This document shows positions 42,073-54,815 of a stretch of 64,000 nucleotides of DNA, piece by piece. This DNA comes from Acanthaster planci (lineage: Eukaryota > Echinodermata > Asteroidea > Valvatida > Acanthasteridae). The position numbers and the translations under genes are program-made. Within the stretch, counting starts at the first letter, position 1; each line of letters opens with the position of its first letter. The notes below the pieces were generated by a model. The model was not told the DNA's origin. It saw nothing but the letters and a program-made list of their open reading frames with translations, and made no database searches. The stretch lies in assembly GCF_001949145.1 (NCBI RefSeq), contig NW_019091390.1:1584405-1648404 (forward strand), read 5' to 3'.

Positions 42073-42275
42073 ATGACGCTAAACTGTGCCTTCATGCGGC
42101 CATATGGGCCCCGCTTGCCACGTTGCTCACAGCGTACCACACCGAGCAATCTCAGTCCAGTCTCCCCGCTGCTGTCACCATACAGGGAGCACAATCCCCC
42201 TCTGAGCGCCCATGAAGGGGGAGAGATGTCGCGCCTGAGTCTGAAAATACGCAAGCTCTCTGAGCCAGTTTTCAG
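42073..42275 (+). CDS. PDE4: PDE4 candidate alternative first exon 3
   Basis: An in-frame TAA lies at 42001-42003 and the first ATG after it is at 42073. The exon has 67 codons plus two bases and ends at a good donor, TTCAG|GTGGGT. AG plus C gives Ser at the join to FDVENG. The product is proline/serine rich: residues 15-36 contain LPR, TTPSNLSPVSPLLSP and then YREHNPP, followed by a basic tail with RLSLKIRKLSEPVF. The repeated SP pattern resembles the KLSPVISPRNSP region of vertebrate PDE4D5 and PDE4B3 N-termini, so it may correspond to that isoform class. Alternative starts are Met8 or Met52. Third codon positions are GC-rich. A C-run just upstream (about 42038-42048) lies in the presumed 5' UTR. 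Confidence 0.75.
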
Positions 42276-45200
42276 GTGGGTGAATTTCTGATTAGTTTGT
42301 TCAACTTTCTCTGTTTGCATTGATATGTTCACTTTTCGTTAGTCCTGGTATAAAATGTACCGGGATAACTAGGCACGTGTAGTACTTATTCAGCTTTTGT
42401 TTTCTTGCAGGATCCTTTTTTTTCCTATGATTTTTTGTAGAGCATTTCACCATTCATGCTCAAGAGTTCCTTTTTAAGGACCCAAACAAGAGGTACTAAT
42501 TGTTCAAATTCCTAGACTCAAAATTTCAAGCCAATTTGTCCTGTTGGGAAATCTTGTAACTTTACGCATGATAGAAATGTACACCTGTGATGATTTATGT
42601 TGATATAGTACCATGTTTGTTTGTAAACAATCTTCTTTTTTGGGATACTTGAGTTTCTCTTTTTGTAAGAAGGTTTTAGAATACTGTGCCACTAAAAATG
42701 AACATGAAGGATTCCCAAATTAGATATGGAATATTTTCTGTTTAGTATCTGTTTACTGAGGGAGTCTAGGGATTTGTTTGTCGATGGAAATAGACTTGAA
42801 AATTATATTTAACTTTGTGCAAACTGCAGTCAGTGATGGTGTGTTTGTGTACTTTGGCCTCATTGAGTCAGTAGACCAATAACTTATACAGAATCAAAAC
42901 AGTAAAATGGCTGGGAGTTGTGGTGGAAACCTTGTTTAGTTAATGCTAAATGTATTTAGACTAAATCTTGTTGAGACTGTAATTCTTTGGTTCATTGTTT
43001 CCCAGTTAGTGTTGACAATAACTATCATACTCAATCAGTGTGCATATCTTAAGGATTAAATTCCAGATCTTGAAGATTAAGTTCCTGGTGTGAGATGACA
43101 CATCACCCAAAATTCACTGTTCTTCCCCCTCCAAGAACTTGAGTTTTTTACAGAGGCTCACATTCATTCATCAAACTGTGGTGGTTGGTGTCAATAAATG
43201 TAACCCCAGAGTTCAGGTTTCCAGGATGCAGCTGTCAGATAAAAACCACCATCAGTGGGAATTTATCGTCACCAAAGTGGCATCGGCACCAAAGTCGTAG
43301 GTCACATGCGTAAGCATTACAGAAGAGCTTGTGCTCATTCAGCTGCTAGGAGAAACAGTGGAACCGTGTGCATGAAACGGGTCTAATAGTAACGATCTAA
43401 CGGTAATGGAGAACTGTGAAGGCTCAATGTTTAGCAAAAGCAAACTGCTCGCAGAGGAGGAGAAACATAGTATGATTTAAATGGAGTTCTTAACTGAAGT
43501 GGTAACAAAAAGGAAGAAGTGGTAAGCTGGAGAAAATGATATAAATATCCGTCTTCAGTTTGTACATGCTGAAAAAGATTTGAGTGTGTGCATGCAGTTG
43601 TACATATATATGTTTATTTTCCCTGTGGCCTGCCTTGGTAGAATATTCTCTCCTCTAACACGAAAATGTCATCTAAAGTGTATTGTTGTTTCAGTCATGG
43701 AATAGACATTCAGTCATCAGACCCATAAATGTCTGGGGAGACAAGGTCGTTTCATGGAAATGTTCCCCTGTGTAAATAGTTACCCTTTGCAATGTAAATG
43801 AGCCCTTTCACTTTCTTTTGTATTTATGTCTTTGGCATGACCTTTGTGAACCATTCATGCAAGAAAAAGAAGGTTTCTTTTTAAAATATATTTATTTTTG
43901 TTGACACATTTGGGGTAATGTGCACTTTGTGTGATTAGACAGAATTTTGAGGCTAATTTGCTAATATCCGGTGTTTAAATTTACTGGTATTGCAGTACCT
44001 GCTGTTATGCTGTACTGAAACCCATTCGAAAACCAGTTCTTTTGTGCAGTAGATATTTGTCGCCTGTATTAAACAGCATGCAAATTCTTCCCACAATTTG
44101 TTTTTAATTGTGCTGGATTAAATGGACAAAAGGCACTGCAAGCAAAAAAAGTTGCACAGTGCCGTGAGATAGGGCCCAGACCACCACATGAGAAAGTCTC
44201 CCTTTAGAAACAATAATGTTTTCACGGAGCACACCTTATGTAACCATAACCCACAGGTTCTGTAGTGTTGTACCCCCATGTCAGGATAAATGAAAAAATA
44301 GTCACTGATCCAGTGGGTATAGATATCAAGGTTCTTCATTTGATCATGAACCTAGATACATGTAAGTGCTAGCAGATTTTAGAGTGGACAATCAATATCA
44401 GGAGGGTTAAAGTGTGTTTTTAAACCAAAGAGCTGGGTCCCATAGCTCTGTGTTTTCTCCGAATCAAAGTGGACCCCATCTGTTAGCAATACAAATTTTC
44501 AATTTGAATATCTCGGTCAAACTGGATACTCTGTTTAAAGGAGGAGCTCTGTGCTTATCGCATAAATGAACACAGAAATATTGCCAGTTTGCTCTTTGGC
44601 ATGAAATACTGCATGAATTAGGGAACGGTCGCGTGTAAAAGCAAAAATCACCCATAAGATTTATCTTGGGATAACAATTCATGACGTAGAGCCAGTTGGT
44701 AGTATAATGCAATCATTAATCTTAAGGAAAAGCTTTCCAAACCTCACCCGCCATTCTGGAATGCAAGTACAAAAGTTGAACATGAAATACGTGTATCCCA
44801 TGAAACATAAAGGTTTTCTGTTCTATGAGTAGGGCCAAAAGTAATCATCGTGCAGATGTCATATCCATCACCTTGGAAGTGTCCAAGTACTACTCTTCCA
44901 CTTCCTTTTGTAGAGAAAGAGGGAAAAAACCTGGTGACCTTACATTCACTCCCTTGTAATGGAGAACCCCTGAATATTAAAATGTTGTAGTTCACACTTC
45001 ATCTTATGTCATGCCCAAGATCAGAAGGTAACTTGATCTAGGATCTGATTTTGTGGCAAGGCTGCCCTGCTCAGCAGTGTCATTAGAGACCACTTGATTG
45101 GTCTTCAAATAAACTGCTTGTGTTGATGACACCTTATTTCAGCCAGGGTTAATCATAGTGTAGTGGGAAAAACTGGAAACCAGATTCCTTCCACAAGACT

Positions 45201-45468
45201 GGAGCAGTGGATCTTTTAATGATGTTACATATACAGGTCGCTCCTAATCGTTTCATGTATCAAACGTATCATCTGCATAATTCAAATCTCTCAAAGAATT
45301 TGGTGCGATGAGACACAGGTCCAGCCTGGACCTGGTCTTGCACCCCCTCCCCCATTTCAAACCATGTCTGTGGGTCAGGCTGCCTAATAAGAATGGACTC
45401 TTGTCATCATGTCTCCTGTGTAAGTTTTTTCCACATCCAAGGGAAAAAGGTTTGTGCATGGATGTTTC

Positions 45469-45506
45469 CTGTGTCTACATTACCAGGCTGTGTCTACATT
45501 ACCAGG
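45469..45506. repeat. Perfect 19-bp tandem duplication
   Basis: CTGTGTCTACATTACCAGG occurs twice without separation (45469-45487 and 45488-45506). Identity of the copies suggests a recent duplication. Confidence 0.9.
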
Positions 45507-46486
45507 CGAATAGGATAAGAGCTTTGTTGATTGAAAATACCAGTGTAACTGGTAAAGGCGATAATTGACTCATCGAAATGCATCCCCCACCCACTCTAAT
45601 GGCTCCCTGTGTCAATACCCAGAGCTGGCAGTTTACAGTTAGGCCCAGCATGTGAACCATGGGGGCCTTAGCCAGCATCCTGTGTAAATAGTGATTTGTT
45701 GTTACTGATTCTGTAAACTTCTGGAAAAGCCTGCCTGAGGGAAAATGTACACATACAGACCATAGTGCTGGGGGGAAATGGTTTGAAACCAATGCACCTA
45801 TAGTGTTATACTGCTAATTTTATTTGATGCAGGGTACAGAAAGACGGTTTTTTAATGCTGTGGTGTGTATATACATGTTGTTTTGTTCTGTAGCAACCTG
45901 CCTTGTTTCAGTTTTCACATTGGGAATAGGTTAACATGTTTTCCCATTCTTTCAGATAATGTCGTGTAAACTATCTCGTGATGGGAACAATGATTCAATT
46001 TAAGCAAACGACATTGAAGGAAATGCTCTGAAATTGTGTGACCAACCTGTGTTTATTTGGGTTGAGTGATCCTGATTTTATTTTGGGAAAAAAATACATG
46101 TAGCATTCACTCTGCTGCTTTGGCAGTTCTTTGAATTGTGGATTGCATATTGATCTTCTCATGGTCAATTACATGTGCTGTTGCACTCTCGTGCATTTGC
46201 ATATTTACCACACGCGTTATCCTTGTGTTTGAAAGAAATTATCGATTGTGGTGGGTTTCAAAATTGATTAATGGATTAATGTTCAAAATCTTGGTAATGC
46301 CTTTCAGATAATGAAATAGAGCAGAAATTAAATACCTCCATGGATTATGGCATGGACCCCCAAGCCAGAACCCAAACACCCCCAACAGGTGTGATGTCAT
46401 ATTTATTCACCAAAACTTCCTTGAGTGGATAGGTCTCTATGCCCACAGGGCCAGGCCTGAGTGGTTGATCTGTGTTATATTACCTG

Positions 46487-46513
46487 TACATGTATTGTAC
46501 ATGTATGTACATG
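46487..46513. repeat. ACATGTAC palindrome cluster
   Basis: TGTACATGTATTGTACATG is followed at once by TATGTACATG, giving three overlapping self-complementary TACATGTA-type words. Similar clusters recur through the window. Confidence 0.7.
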
Positions 46514-46951
46514 ATACTATGTTCATGTGGTTGTGTCCGCTTTTATGTTGGTAGCTCAGCCTTGTTGTTTTTCATTGATCTGCTCTAGTAAACAGAGGCT
46601 GATGACCAGTGGGTTTCCCACTAAAGAGTGTCAATTGTTGTGGTCACGGTCCAGGTATTCACCGAGGCTGTCACTGTGGTACATGTACATGTATCTGCAA
46701 GCTGAGTGCTGGTTTTGGAGTCAAGATCAGTCAGTTGAACTGGGCATTTTTATTGGAACTTGCCACAGTGACGCACGGTCTTTAATGGGAAAAGGAACTT
46801 AGAGGAACTTGGTTAGTGAGAACTGGGACTGGAGTCAGTAATCAATTAGAGGTTTGGTCTGGTTCAGTTGACACTTGACAGTTATCTACCACATGTATAC
46901 ACAGTACAGACAGTAGCTGCACACTATTGGCAGAGATAATTGTGGTTTGTC

Positions 46952-47049
46952 ATGATGGACAGACCTGTGTATCGGAAGGGTTCCTGCACTGTGCTGTTGC
47001 ATGACATTCCGCGGATCATTGTGCCGCCCAGTAAAAGACGTTCAAATAG
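46952..47049 (+). CDS. PDE4: PDE4 candidate alternative first exon 4
   Basis: Two adjacent ATG codons (46952 and 46955) follow an in-frame TAA 15 bp upstream. The exon encodes 32 codons plus two bases and ends at AATAG|GTAAGA, a strong donor; AG plus C gives Ser before FDVENG. The peptide starts MMDRPVYRKGSC and ends DIPRIIVPPSKRRSN, with a hydrophobic centre and a basic KRRS cluster at residues 28-31 that could be a kinase site. I do not recognise it among vertebrate isoforms. Support comes from the phase, the donor and the upstream stop; no similarity search was possible. Confidence 0.6.
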
Positions 47050-50000
47050 GTAAGATTACATGTAGGCTATCTACGCAGTTCACTTAACGTTGCTTTCGTG
47101 TGCTATCATGCTCAAGCATTCTTGTGTTCAGTTGGAAATCTGAGTCTGAAGTGCCGTTTAAACATCTTTGGATTGGAAAGTGTCAAGTTTACTTTTGATT
47201 ACATTTATTGTAAGTGTATATTCTTGCAAAATTTATTCAGTAACTCATAGTCACCCAAAACAGTGCACCACATTGAAGAGTAACCAGCGTGACAGGAAAA
47301 CAGGAGAAAGGTAATGTCTTCTTGGATGTTCCAAATGAAAGTTGGCCTGTTAATTTGTGTTAAGGTTCCACGTCCCATTCTAGAACTTGGGCCAGAAAAT
47401 CTAGACATAGGTGTAGATATGTGTAGTTTTTGGTTTATGTTATCTGCTAAGCGCTTACCTTTTATTAAGTGAACCTCATACATATTCATACCAGTAGAAA
47501 AGAAGACTCAGTTCTTTGAGAGACCAGGAAGTATGCCACTGATTGGGAAATTCTCAATATTTGTGTGGAGAAAAGCAGAGTTGATAGCTGGGGCACTGAC
47601 AATGAAAGTGGCTTCACCTGTCACTGTGCCAGTTATCGGGTAGGAAGGTCACCAGAAGTGAACAGTTACAAAATATCCAGGACACTGTATATTTTTCCTC
47701 TCACCAAGTCCCCATGGGTCTCTGCGCGCTGTATTCTCAGTGGTGTCACAGAAGGGTACAGATCTTCAGCACTGTACAAAATCGCAAAGATTTCATATTC
47801 ATTCCTTGCACTGAAGTAAGTAGAAGTTTGATGCAGAAAAACCTTGAGAGTTGATAAGGGGATTTCTGCTCCGTCTGCTCATAGATGGGGCCCCTCTGTC
47901 TCCAGTCCAGGCAAGCGTTGTTCCATCCTTGTTTTGTCTGCATTCCTTCCCACTGTGCTCATTGTGCTCAAGCAGTGGTAACACATTGATCTTTATTGTG
48001 CCCCTTGCCTGTCCTTCGTACATCCACTGAAACACCCAGACCTTTTCTATGGTTTTCCCCCAACAGGCAAACCAAAAGTCTTGAATGGGAGATGATCGAG
48101 CATTGTGTCAAGTGTTTTCCCCATCTGCCAACCACTGTTTGTCAAATCACATAATTGGGACATACTGTCCTGCTATGCTAGATAATGTAGAAACGTTGCC
48201 AAGTTGTTTGGATGTATTGTGTACAACTTTTTTTCATGCCACCAAAACTCCACAAGGCTAGGTCCTAAGCTCTATGAAATCGCATTGACAGGTCGCTGGG
48301 AGAGGGGGTCCTGAATGTCTGGATGTATGACTTGGACAAGGAGGATGGTAATTGAGACTTCGAGGTTTGCTTGATATAAAAATCAATTGCCTTGAAGATA
48401 CATGTACTAGTGTAGGCACAACATCCCTTTCATGAATTTGTGTGGAAGTGGGATGGACTGGTTAACTTGATTTTTGAAAGGTGTATCCTGTTCATCTCCA
48501 ATTTTTTTCAACTATAAACAAAACACATTGGAAACCCAGAGTTACCACAAGTATAAAGAAGTTCTTCTCAGAGCCACGCAAACTTTAAAAAGTGAGATCA
48601 ATCATGTCAACTGTAACTTTTGATTCTTCACATCCCAAGAGGTTTAGGAACGTACAGATCACAGAATGACAGTGTTCCTTTTCATCCAGAGAAACTGTTT
48701 CATGAAGTATACTCCCGGTTCTTTTCCGAACCACACATACTCATAATATATAAGAGATATAGTCCTTTGCATGGTGCTACCGCAAGTGTTTCCACTTATT
48801 GTTTCATGAAGTGGTGCCGGAATTTAAAATCTGCCAAAAGGTGAAAGTAAAAGTGTACTAGTCACGGGTAAAAGCGACTTAGGAACATATAGTCTCAGTG
48901 ACCTGTGTCATGAGCCTCCAATTTTGCATACATTTCACACAACTAAATTTCTTTCTGCAAGTACCAGTACATGTAATGTACCTGTACATTGATGAATGTT
49001 CTAAAAACTTCTATTTATAAGGGTGTTGCGCATTTATGTCAGAAATAAGAATGCGTGTACATGTACATGCTCTCGCCTCACTATTTGTGTGCTGGTTTTT
49101 TGGTCTGCGTAAATTCTTTTGTTAAAAAAATACAAGTGCAAGTCACCCTACATGTACATGTCATTCAGTAGTGCACACTTAAGTGAGCAGTGATAATTTG
49201 CTGTTTTGGGGAGGGAGGCCTTTGAAATTACACATGAAAAAATGCCATCACTGATTGTGGTGTCACTTGAGAGCAAATACATTTTTGGACTCACACTTTT
49301 CATAAGCAAGTGGTTTTCTCTCGTGTGCTTAATCCACTTAACAGCATTCTTCACAGAACTTTGCACCATGTAAACAATGCAGCCCTTAAATTTGGGTTAA
49401 ATTTGTCAGTTGATGTGGGGAAAGATTGTTTACTAGTTTTACTTGTCAACGATAGTGAATTGAAAAGGTGGTCAATTGTTCATTTGGGGTACCTGAGAGG
49501 AGAAATTAAAACAATGAAATAATAGTTCCTTACAAATTAATGCCAGTTTATGCTGAAATCATGTTGGATTTCCAATTAATTTTATCTTAATGTTTTAAGC
49601 CTCATTTAAACAATGAAAGTATTGCTGATTTTCACAAGAAAGGTTGCTAACTCGTCGTAGTTGACAAAACAAAAGGAGAAGCCGCATACATAAGGGCAGT
49701 CAAGACTGTTGTCTCGTACAGTTACCCGGGGAGTGTTGTATTGGAGAATAAAATTGCCATTCAGAACACATGAATAGATGTATGCATTCTCCAAGAAGTG
49801 CCTGTATGTATGCATTGTAAGTGTAATGAATACTTCCTAATTGAAACATCCACCACTGGACTATGGAGCAGTTTAAGTCGTCGATATTAAGCGAAACGAT
49901 TGGATGTAGTTTCATCTATTATGTTTGGCAAGTGATCAGATACACTTGGTTGTGTCCCTGCAAATGTGCTTAAGTAACTGCATGCCGTGGAAGTGCTCCA

Positions 50001-51224
50001 GTAGAGCACCAAATGAAATGGCATGTTCATATTAGAAGGAAGAAACTTCGATTTGTCTGTCAGATGTACCTTTCTTTTCTGTCAGCAGTTCTGGCATAAA
50101 TTATATCAGTCAGAACAATCCATAGTGACAGTGAAAGGTGTAATATTGAAACACACTCAGGCTTATTTCCACACAAGCCTTTGAAAAAAGCTACTCAAAA
50201 TCAATGTAAGGGTCGATAAGAATTTTTTTGCTTTGGCACATATCTACGTAGCAGAGAAACCATTCTTTCTGTTTACCAACTGAACTATTTTAATGGAATT
50301 TGCCCTTATCACTGGTTGTCAGTTTACTTGCACTGTGCTTTTGGTTTTACTTAGTTGTCACGTAGAGTACCAATGTATTATTGCATCTCTCCTAGAGGGT
50401 TCGTTTCAGTATTTTTCAAATTATTTAAAAACTGAAGCCGTCCATTTTAAAGAAACTTTGAATTTGTTATTTATTATCAAGGTCTTTTGGAATTTGTTGG
50501 AATACATGTATATAATAATATGAGTCCAGATATAAAGATTTTTACTTGGTAAACCAACAGAGTGCAACAAATTGTGCCCTCTCAATTAAATTGACATTTG
50601 GGAGTGGGATATTACATAAATGTCTGCACGCGTGATAAATAAGACATGCAGATGCAGTTATAACACATGAACCTGTACACACATGTACAAACAACTTTTT
50701 GCCGTAGACAAGCTAGTGCTCTTTATGATGGACATAGTTTTCTGAAATATTTTACAGGTGTATGGGATATATTAAGTCTGAAGTCATAAAAAAAAATTAC
50801 AATCTGAGGTGAAACAAATCCTTTGTTACCTCTCCTCTCCTTCAAATCCATTTTTTTTTAGCAAAAGGGATTTTGTCTTGAGGGTAAGCCATGCTAGTAA
50901 TTACCGGTGGACGTCTTTTATTAATGCCAGTCTGTAGTGGGGTTGGCTACTATACTCTAAACTGGAGCAAAACCCCACGAGGCCCACATATGTGTGTACA
51001 TGTATATCATACAGGCCCAGTATTCGTGCGTCAGCACGCTCACGCAAGTAAGGAGTTAGAAATTGTACTGTGATACGTTTTTATATCTGAGGGCAACATT
51101 TGCTAGTCCACTATTTGATAACTCAGTTTTAATAATCTCCAGAGATAATTCTGTTTGGCTGCTGTCCAGATATGACCTTTTCGGGGAGGGGGTTGAGGTC
51201 ATAGCTGTACATCAAGAGTGCCTG

Positions 51225-51444
51225 GTGTACTGTCTAGCTGTACATGTACATGTACATGGAGAGTGCCTGGTGGGTGGGCATTCACCGTGTTCAGGGGACA
51301 AGTTCTTTTGTTAGGGACACTTGAACCAAGTTGTGGGGACATTTCTGAGTCCCCCACAATGTTTTCGGTCCCCACAAAGCAGGTGAAATGCCAAGTGTAT
51401 GTCCCCACAACTTCGGTACAGGAGTGTGTGTACTGTCTAGCTGT
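51225..51444. repeat. 17-bp direct repeat enclosing a foldback sequence
   Basis: GTGTACTGTCTAGCTGT occurs at 51225-51241 and 51428-51444, with part of it (GTACTGTCTA) a third time directly after. Between the copies lies an 86-bp inverted repeat (51328-51413): AAGTTGTGGGGACAT at the left and its exact reverse complement at the right, with another GTCCCCACAA word inside. This may be a small foldback insertion within a locally duplicated segment. No coding capacity. Confidence 0.6.
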
Positions 51445-52390
51445 TGTACTGTCTAAATTGATCTGAGCTTTTGTACACAGATCTGTGTATTTAAAGTAGG
51501 TCTGTAGCCATTATGCAAAGCTATTAGGAGAGCATATTTGCATTAAGAATATTTAAATGCCATCTTAATATGTACCATCTAGAAATACATAAACAAGTAC
51601 AGGCCTATATGGTAAAAAAATCTTGTTTCTCAGGGTGCATGAAGTAACTGATTATCATATGGTACCAAGTGATATTACTGTTGTTGATTTTCGTTGTCTG
51701 TCATCAAAATTGCAGGTATCTATAAATATTAATTGCTTTTGAAGGGTTCATGATGAAAAAAATAAATTGAACGATGTTGCCACAAAATTGGTAACAGCAG
51801 AAGATAGATAAGATGTGAATAGCTTTACAGCCACCTGAACATAGAATTGTGACTTCTAACAACACCTTTTCATACTCTTCTCAGTTTCCTATGACATGTT
51901 TGACATGTAACTAAAGCTTGGGAAACTGTTATAAAGGATGATAGTTTTATCAAAGAAATACATTGTCCAAACTTGTGCAGTTAACATGGACATTTCCACA
52001 TTATACCCGGTACCTGAAATTATGAAAGATAACAAAAAGTCGCTCTGCAGTGTAGCCAAAGTACATGTATATCGGTTGGTTTGTTGTCTGACTGATAGTC
52101 GATCAATTTTTCCCAGGGTCTGTGTATTGATAGTGGTAATTAAAGGAAAGCAGGCATAAAAGCCCAGCCCCAGTAGATGATTTACAGCAATCGAACGTGG
52201 CCCCATCAGCATGCATACCAGTGGGGCCAACCTGTTGTGGAGTTATAAATTAGACTTTGGGACATTCCCATAGCAACCGAACCTGTAACACTTGGGGCAG
52301 CAAGGACCCTGGCTTTGCCTGTTCCATCACTGCACCATGCCTACACTAGGTCAGTGTTGCTGTGGAATTTGAGACGGATGCTTGGAGTAG

Positions 52391-52446
52391 TGTACATGTA
52401 TGTGCATGTACATGTACATTGTATATAGCACAACTACATGTACAAT
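52391..52446. repeat. ACATGTAC palindrome cluster upstream of first exon 5
   Basis: TGTACATGTATGTGCATGTA runs into CATGTACATT, and another ACATGTACA word follows near 52436-52444. It is a chain of self-complementary words about 55-110 bp before the ATG at 52501. A regulatory role is possible only by position. Confidence 0.5.
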
Positions 52447-52500
52447 ACGTCTTTGATTTGTGCAGCCACCTAAACCTGTAAGGTTGTATTAATTTTAAGC

Positions 52501-52571
52501 ATGTCGGGGTCGTCCAATGTCAAGCTGAAGTTCTATCGTCAGCTGAGCCGTGACCGAAACCTGCAGTTCGG
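52501..52571 (+). CDS. PDE4: PDE4 candidate alternative first exon 5
   Basis: The ATG at 52501 has A at -3 and is the first in its frame after an upstream stop. It opens 23 codons plus two bases, reading MSGSSNVKLKFYRQLSRD then RNLQF, and ends GG|GTTAGT. The two bases and the C of the common exon make Gly, then FDVENG. The peptide is short and basic. In position, about 2.2 kb from the UCR1 exon, it resembles the short first exon of vertebrate PDE4D3, but the sequence itself does not match that isoform. The donor has T at +3, which is less usual. The phase and the coding-like composition favour it. Confidence 0.6.
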
Positions 52572-54815
52572 GTTAGTTGTGTAATTGTTGATGCTCCTTT
52601 CTCCTTTGAGTCAGTGTGGAATCAGATTGATTTATGCTGTTAAAGGCAATTTTCAGTGCAGGAATGAAACTAACTACCGAACAGTCCAGGAAAACCAGAC
52701 TGAAAGCGCTTGTGTGCTCTATAAATATGTGCTTTTTTCCTGTTCACTCATGGAACCCATGCATGTACATGTACATTTTGTGTTTGGCGAAAGCGAGTCA
52801 CAAGTCACCAGGGCTACTTTTAGTTCCAGGGCTTTCCAAGAGGCTTTGACTATAGAAATCAATAGGAACCCTTAACATCTTCAGCCACAGCAATGTCCCT
52901 TTTGGTGAGGATACCAAAATGAGTAATACCTGCTTTGTTCGCTCTTTTTAAATGCTAACTGAAAAAGTTACTGAAAAAATTGCCTAATGACTCATTTCCC
53001 CAGAATGGGTCACTCAAGGTAGCCTGTACAGTGTGTTGGCCATATGCTGTAAGATTTGAAGTAACAGACTCTTAGAGGGCAGTAGTCTGCTTTTGAATGA
53101 AATTTCCTGTATCCAGTTGGCATGAATGGAAACTGTACTTCCATTCAGTTTGATTGCCAACAAGAATAATGTTTCACTGCAGTTGTAAGCCTGCATGCCA
53201 ATTCACATGTAGAATAGGTTATGCGTATGGTGTTCAGTCAATTAATCACCAGAATTTGTGACCCTCTGATTATTCTCTTTACCCCTGATGTCAGTGAATG
53301 GCCATGGGAAACACCTGTACGTCAAACTCTTAGTTATTCCACTTAGGTGTACAGCTTTTAAATAGGTGGTCAGGCTGCACATATATCTGCAATGGTTTTC
53401 TTCATTTATCCAGGAGGAAGTACTAAAGTACTTCACTTTCGTGACGGTAGAACTATAAGCCGCCCCCCCCTTTCTTTGCAGAGGTTCCCACCTGTAATTC
53501 CTGATTGATGGACCTGAGAGGCAGGGGGGTGCACACCACCCGTGTAACTGACCGACCCCTTTCCCCCACCTCTCATTACGGAACTGCTCTTCGCACATTA
53601 CTTAGATCATACCTTTGTGTACTACAGTGTTGAAAGGGCCCATGTTTGACAGGTTGTTCAGTCAGTGTCATAAATGATGGAGCAAGTGCCAGGTATATTA
53701 CGGTTTCCGAAACTGCAAGTTTTGATTGATTGTTAACAACTGCAGCTAATGTAGCTACACTTATGTGTGAAATGTATATTTCCTTGGAAATTGGAACTGG
53801 CGTGATTGATTTTTGTATGGTCTGTTTCCTTTAGATTCATGTACAAGTATAATGTTTATCCTGTTCATTGCCATTTTTTTTTTTAATGGGCACATCTGCC
53901 TGATGTGTTTAGTTTGTGGCAATTGGCTCATTTTAGAGTCATGTCATGTAATCATAGAAGGAAACGTCACGGGTTGACTCGTACTTTTTTTCAGACTTCA
54001 AATAAAGATTCATGACAGCAGAGCCGGACAACCATTGCACTTTTTGATCATGTTTGATAAGAACCTCCACTTTTTGCAAAGAAAGGATTATGTGCATCAT
54101 AATCGTGTAGGAGGTGGTGCGTAGACAGTTGTTTGAGGCCCCTGATGAAAACTTAAATATTTGAACATCCTTTCTTCTATAACTGTCTCTGTAAGTTGAA
54201 GCTGTATATTGAATATTATACAATGTGGAATCACTTATTCTCTTTTCAAAATTGACTGGCCTGAAGTGAATTCCTTAGTCATGTGTGCTCTAATCAAGTT
54301 TTAACCAGAAGCAATTTTCGAAAGACTTCTGGAAGTGTTACAAGCACTTTTAGAAAATGTCCTTGTGGTTAAATCCATCCATTACATGTGATATTTATAG
54401 TCAGGGGCTTTTACCAAAACATTCCACAGTTGTTGGTTTTTTTTAAAATAAAGTAATCCTGTACACTGGGATCATTGTAAAATGATATAACTTGATCGGT
54501 TTTCATGATCAGTTGTAAAATTGCTTTGCAGGTGTAACCCTCTTCCATGCACTCCACTTATCATTATATGGGTACTATGTCCACAAATATCAACTTCATT
54601 ATAGCAGCAACTTTAAACCCAAAAAGCAAGTGACAAACTACAGGAAGCACCATTGTAGAAATTTTCAATGAAATGGTTTTATTTTAACATTTAACACCCT
54701 CAGACCACAGTGATTCACTGGTTTGTACACCAGTGTGGCTTGGAGGTTGACACCCAGTCTTTACTTGTCTTGGCTCTGGTGTTATTTCCGTTTGTTCTTG
54801 TGGTCATTCACACAG
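52572..54815 (+). other. Intron before the first common exon
   Basis: No exon recognised. Contains an ACATGTACA word (about 52764), a C-run (53462-53470) and a T-run (about 53875-53885). It ends in a pyrimidine-containing tract and CACACAG acceptor at 54815. Confidence 0.7.

Larger units (their letters stand above)
42276..46951 (+). other. Intron-like interval between first exons 3 and 4
   Basis: No exon recognised. Contains a perfect 19-bp tandem duplication (45469-45506) and, shortly before the next first exon, clusters of ACATGTAC palindromes (46487-46513 and about 46680-46694). An ATG-to-donor segment at 46340-46388 has the wrong phase to join PDE4. Confidence 0.5.
47050..52500 (+). other. 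Intron-like interval between first exons 4 and 5
   Basis: No exon recognised. Contains many ACATGTAC words (about 49059-49070, 49149-49160, 51239-51258, 52391-52446) and a locally duplicated region with an inverted repeat (51225-51444). The last ACATGTAC cluster lies about 55 bp before the ATG of first exon 5, in its presumed promoter or 5' UTR. Confidence 0.5.

Noticed and set aside
46340-46388. ATG segment ending at AACAG|GTGTGA as another PDE4 first exon
   Set aside because: It leaves one base over (phase 1) and cannot join the UCR1 exon in frame.
47565-47815. Open frame ending at GAA|GTAAGT in a compatible phase
   Set aside because: There is no ATG in the frame and no convincing acceptor at its start; no similarity to PDE4.
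50891-51047. ATG segment ending at GCAA|GTAAGG as another first exon
   Set aside because: Phase 1, incompatible with the exon at 54816, and it crosses GTACATGTA repeat sequence.
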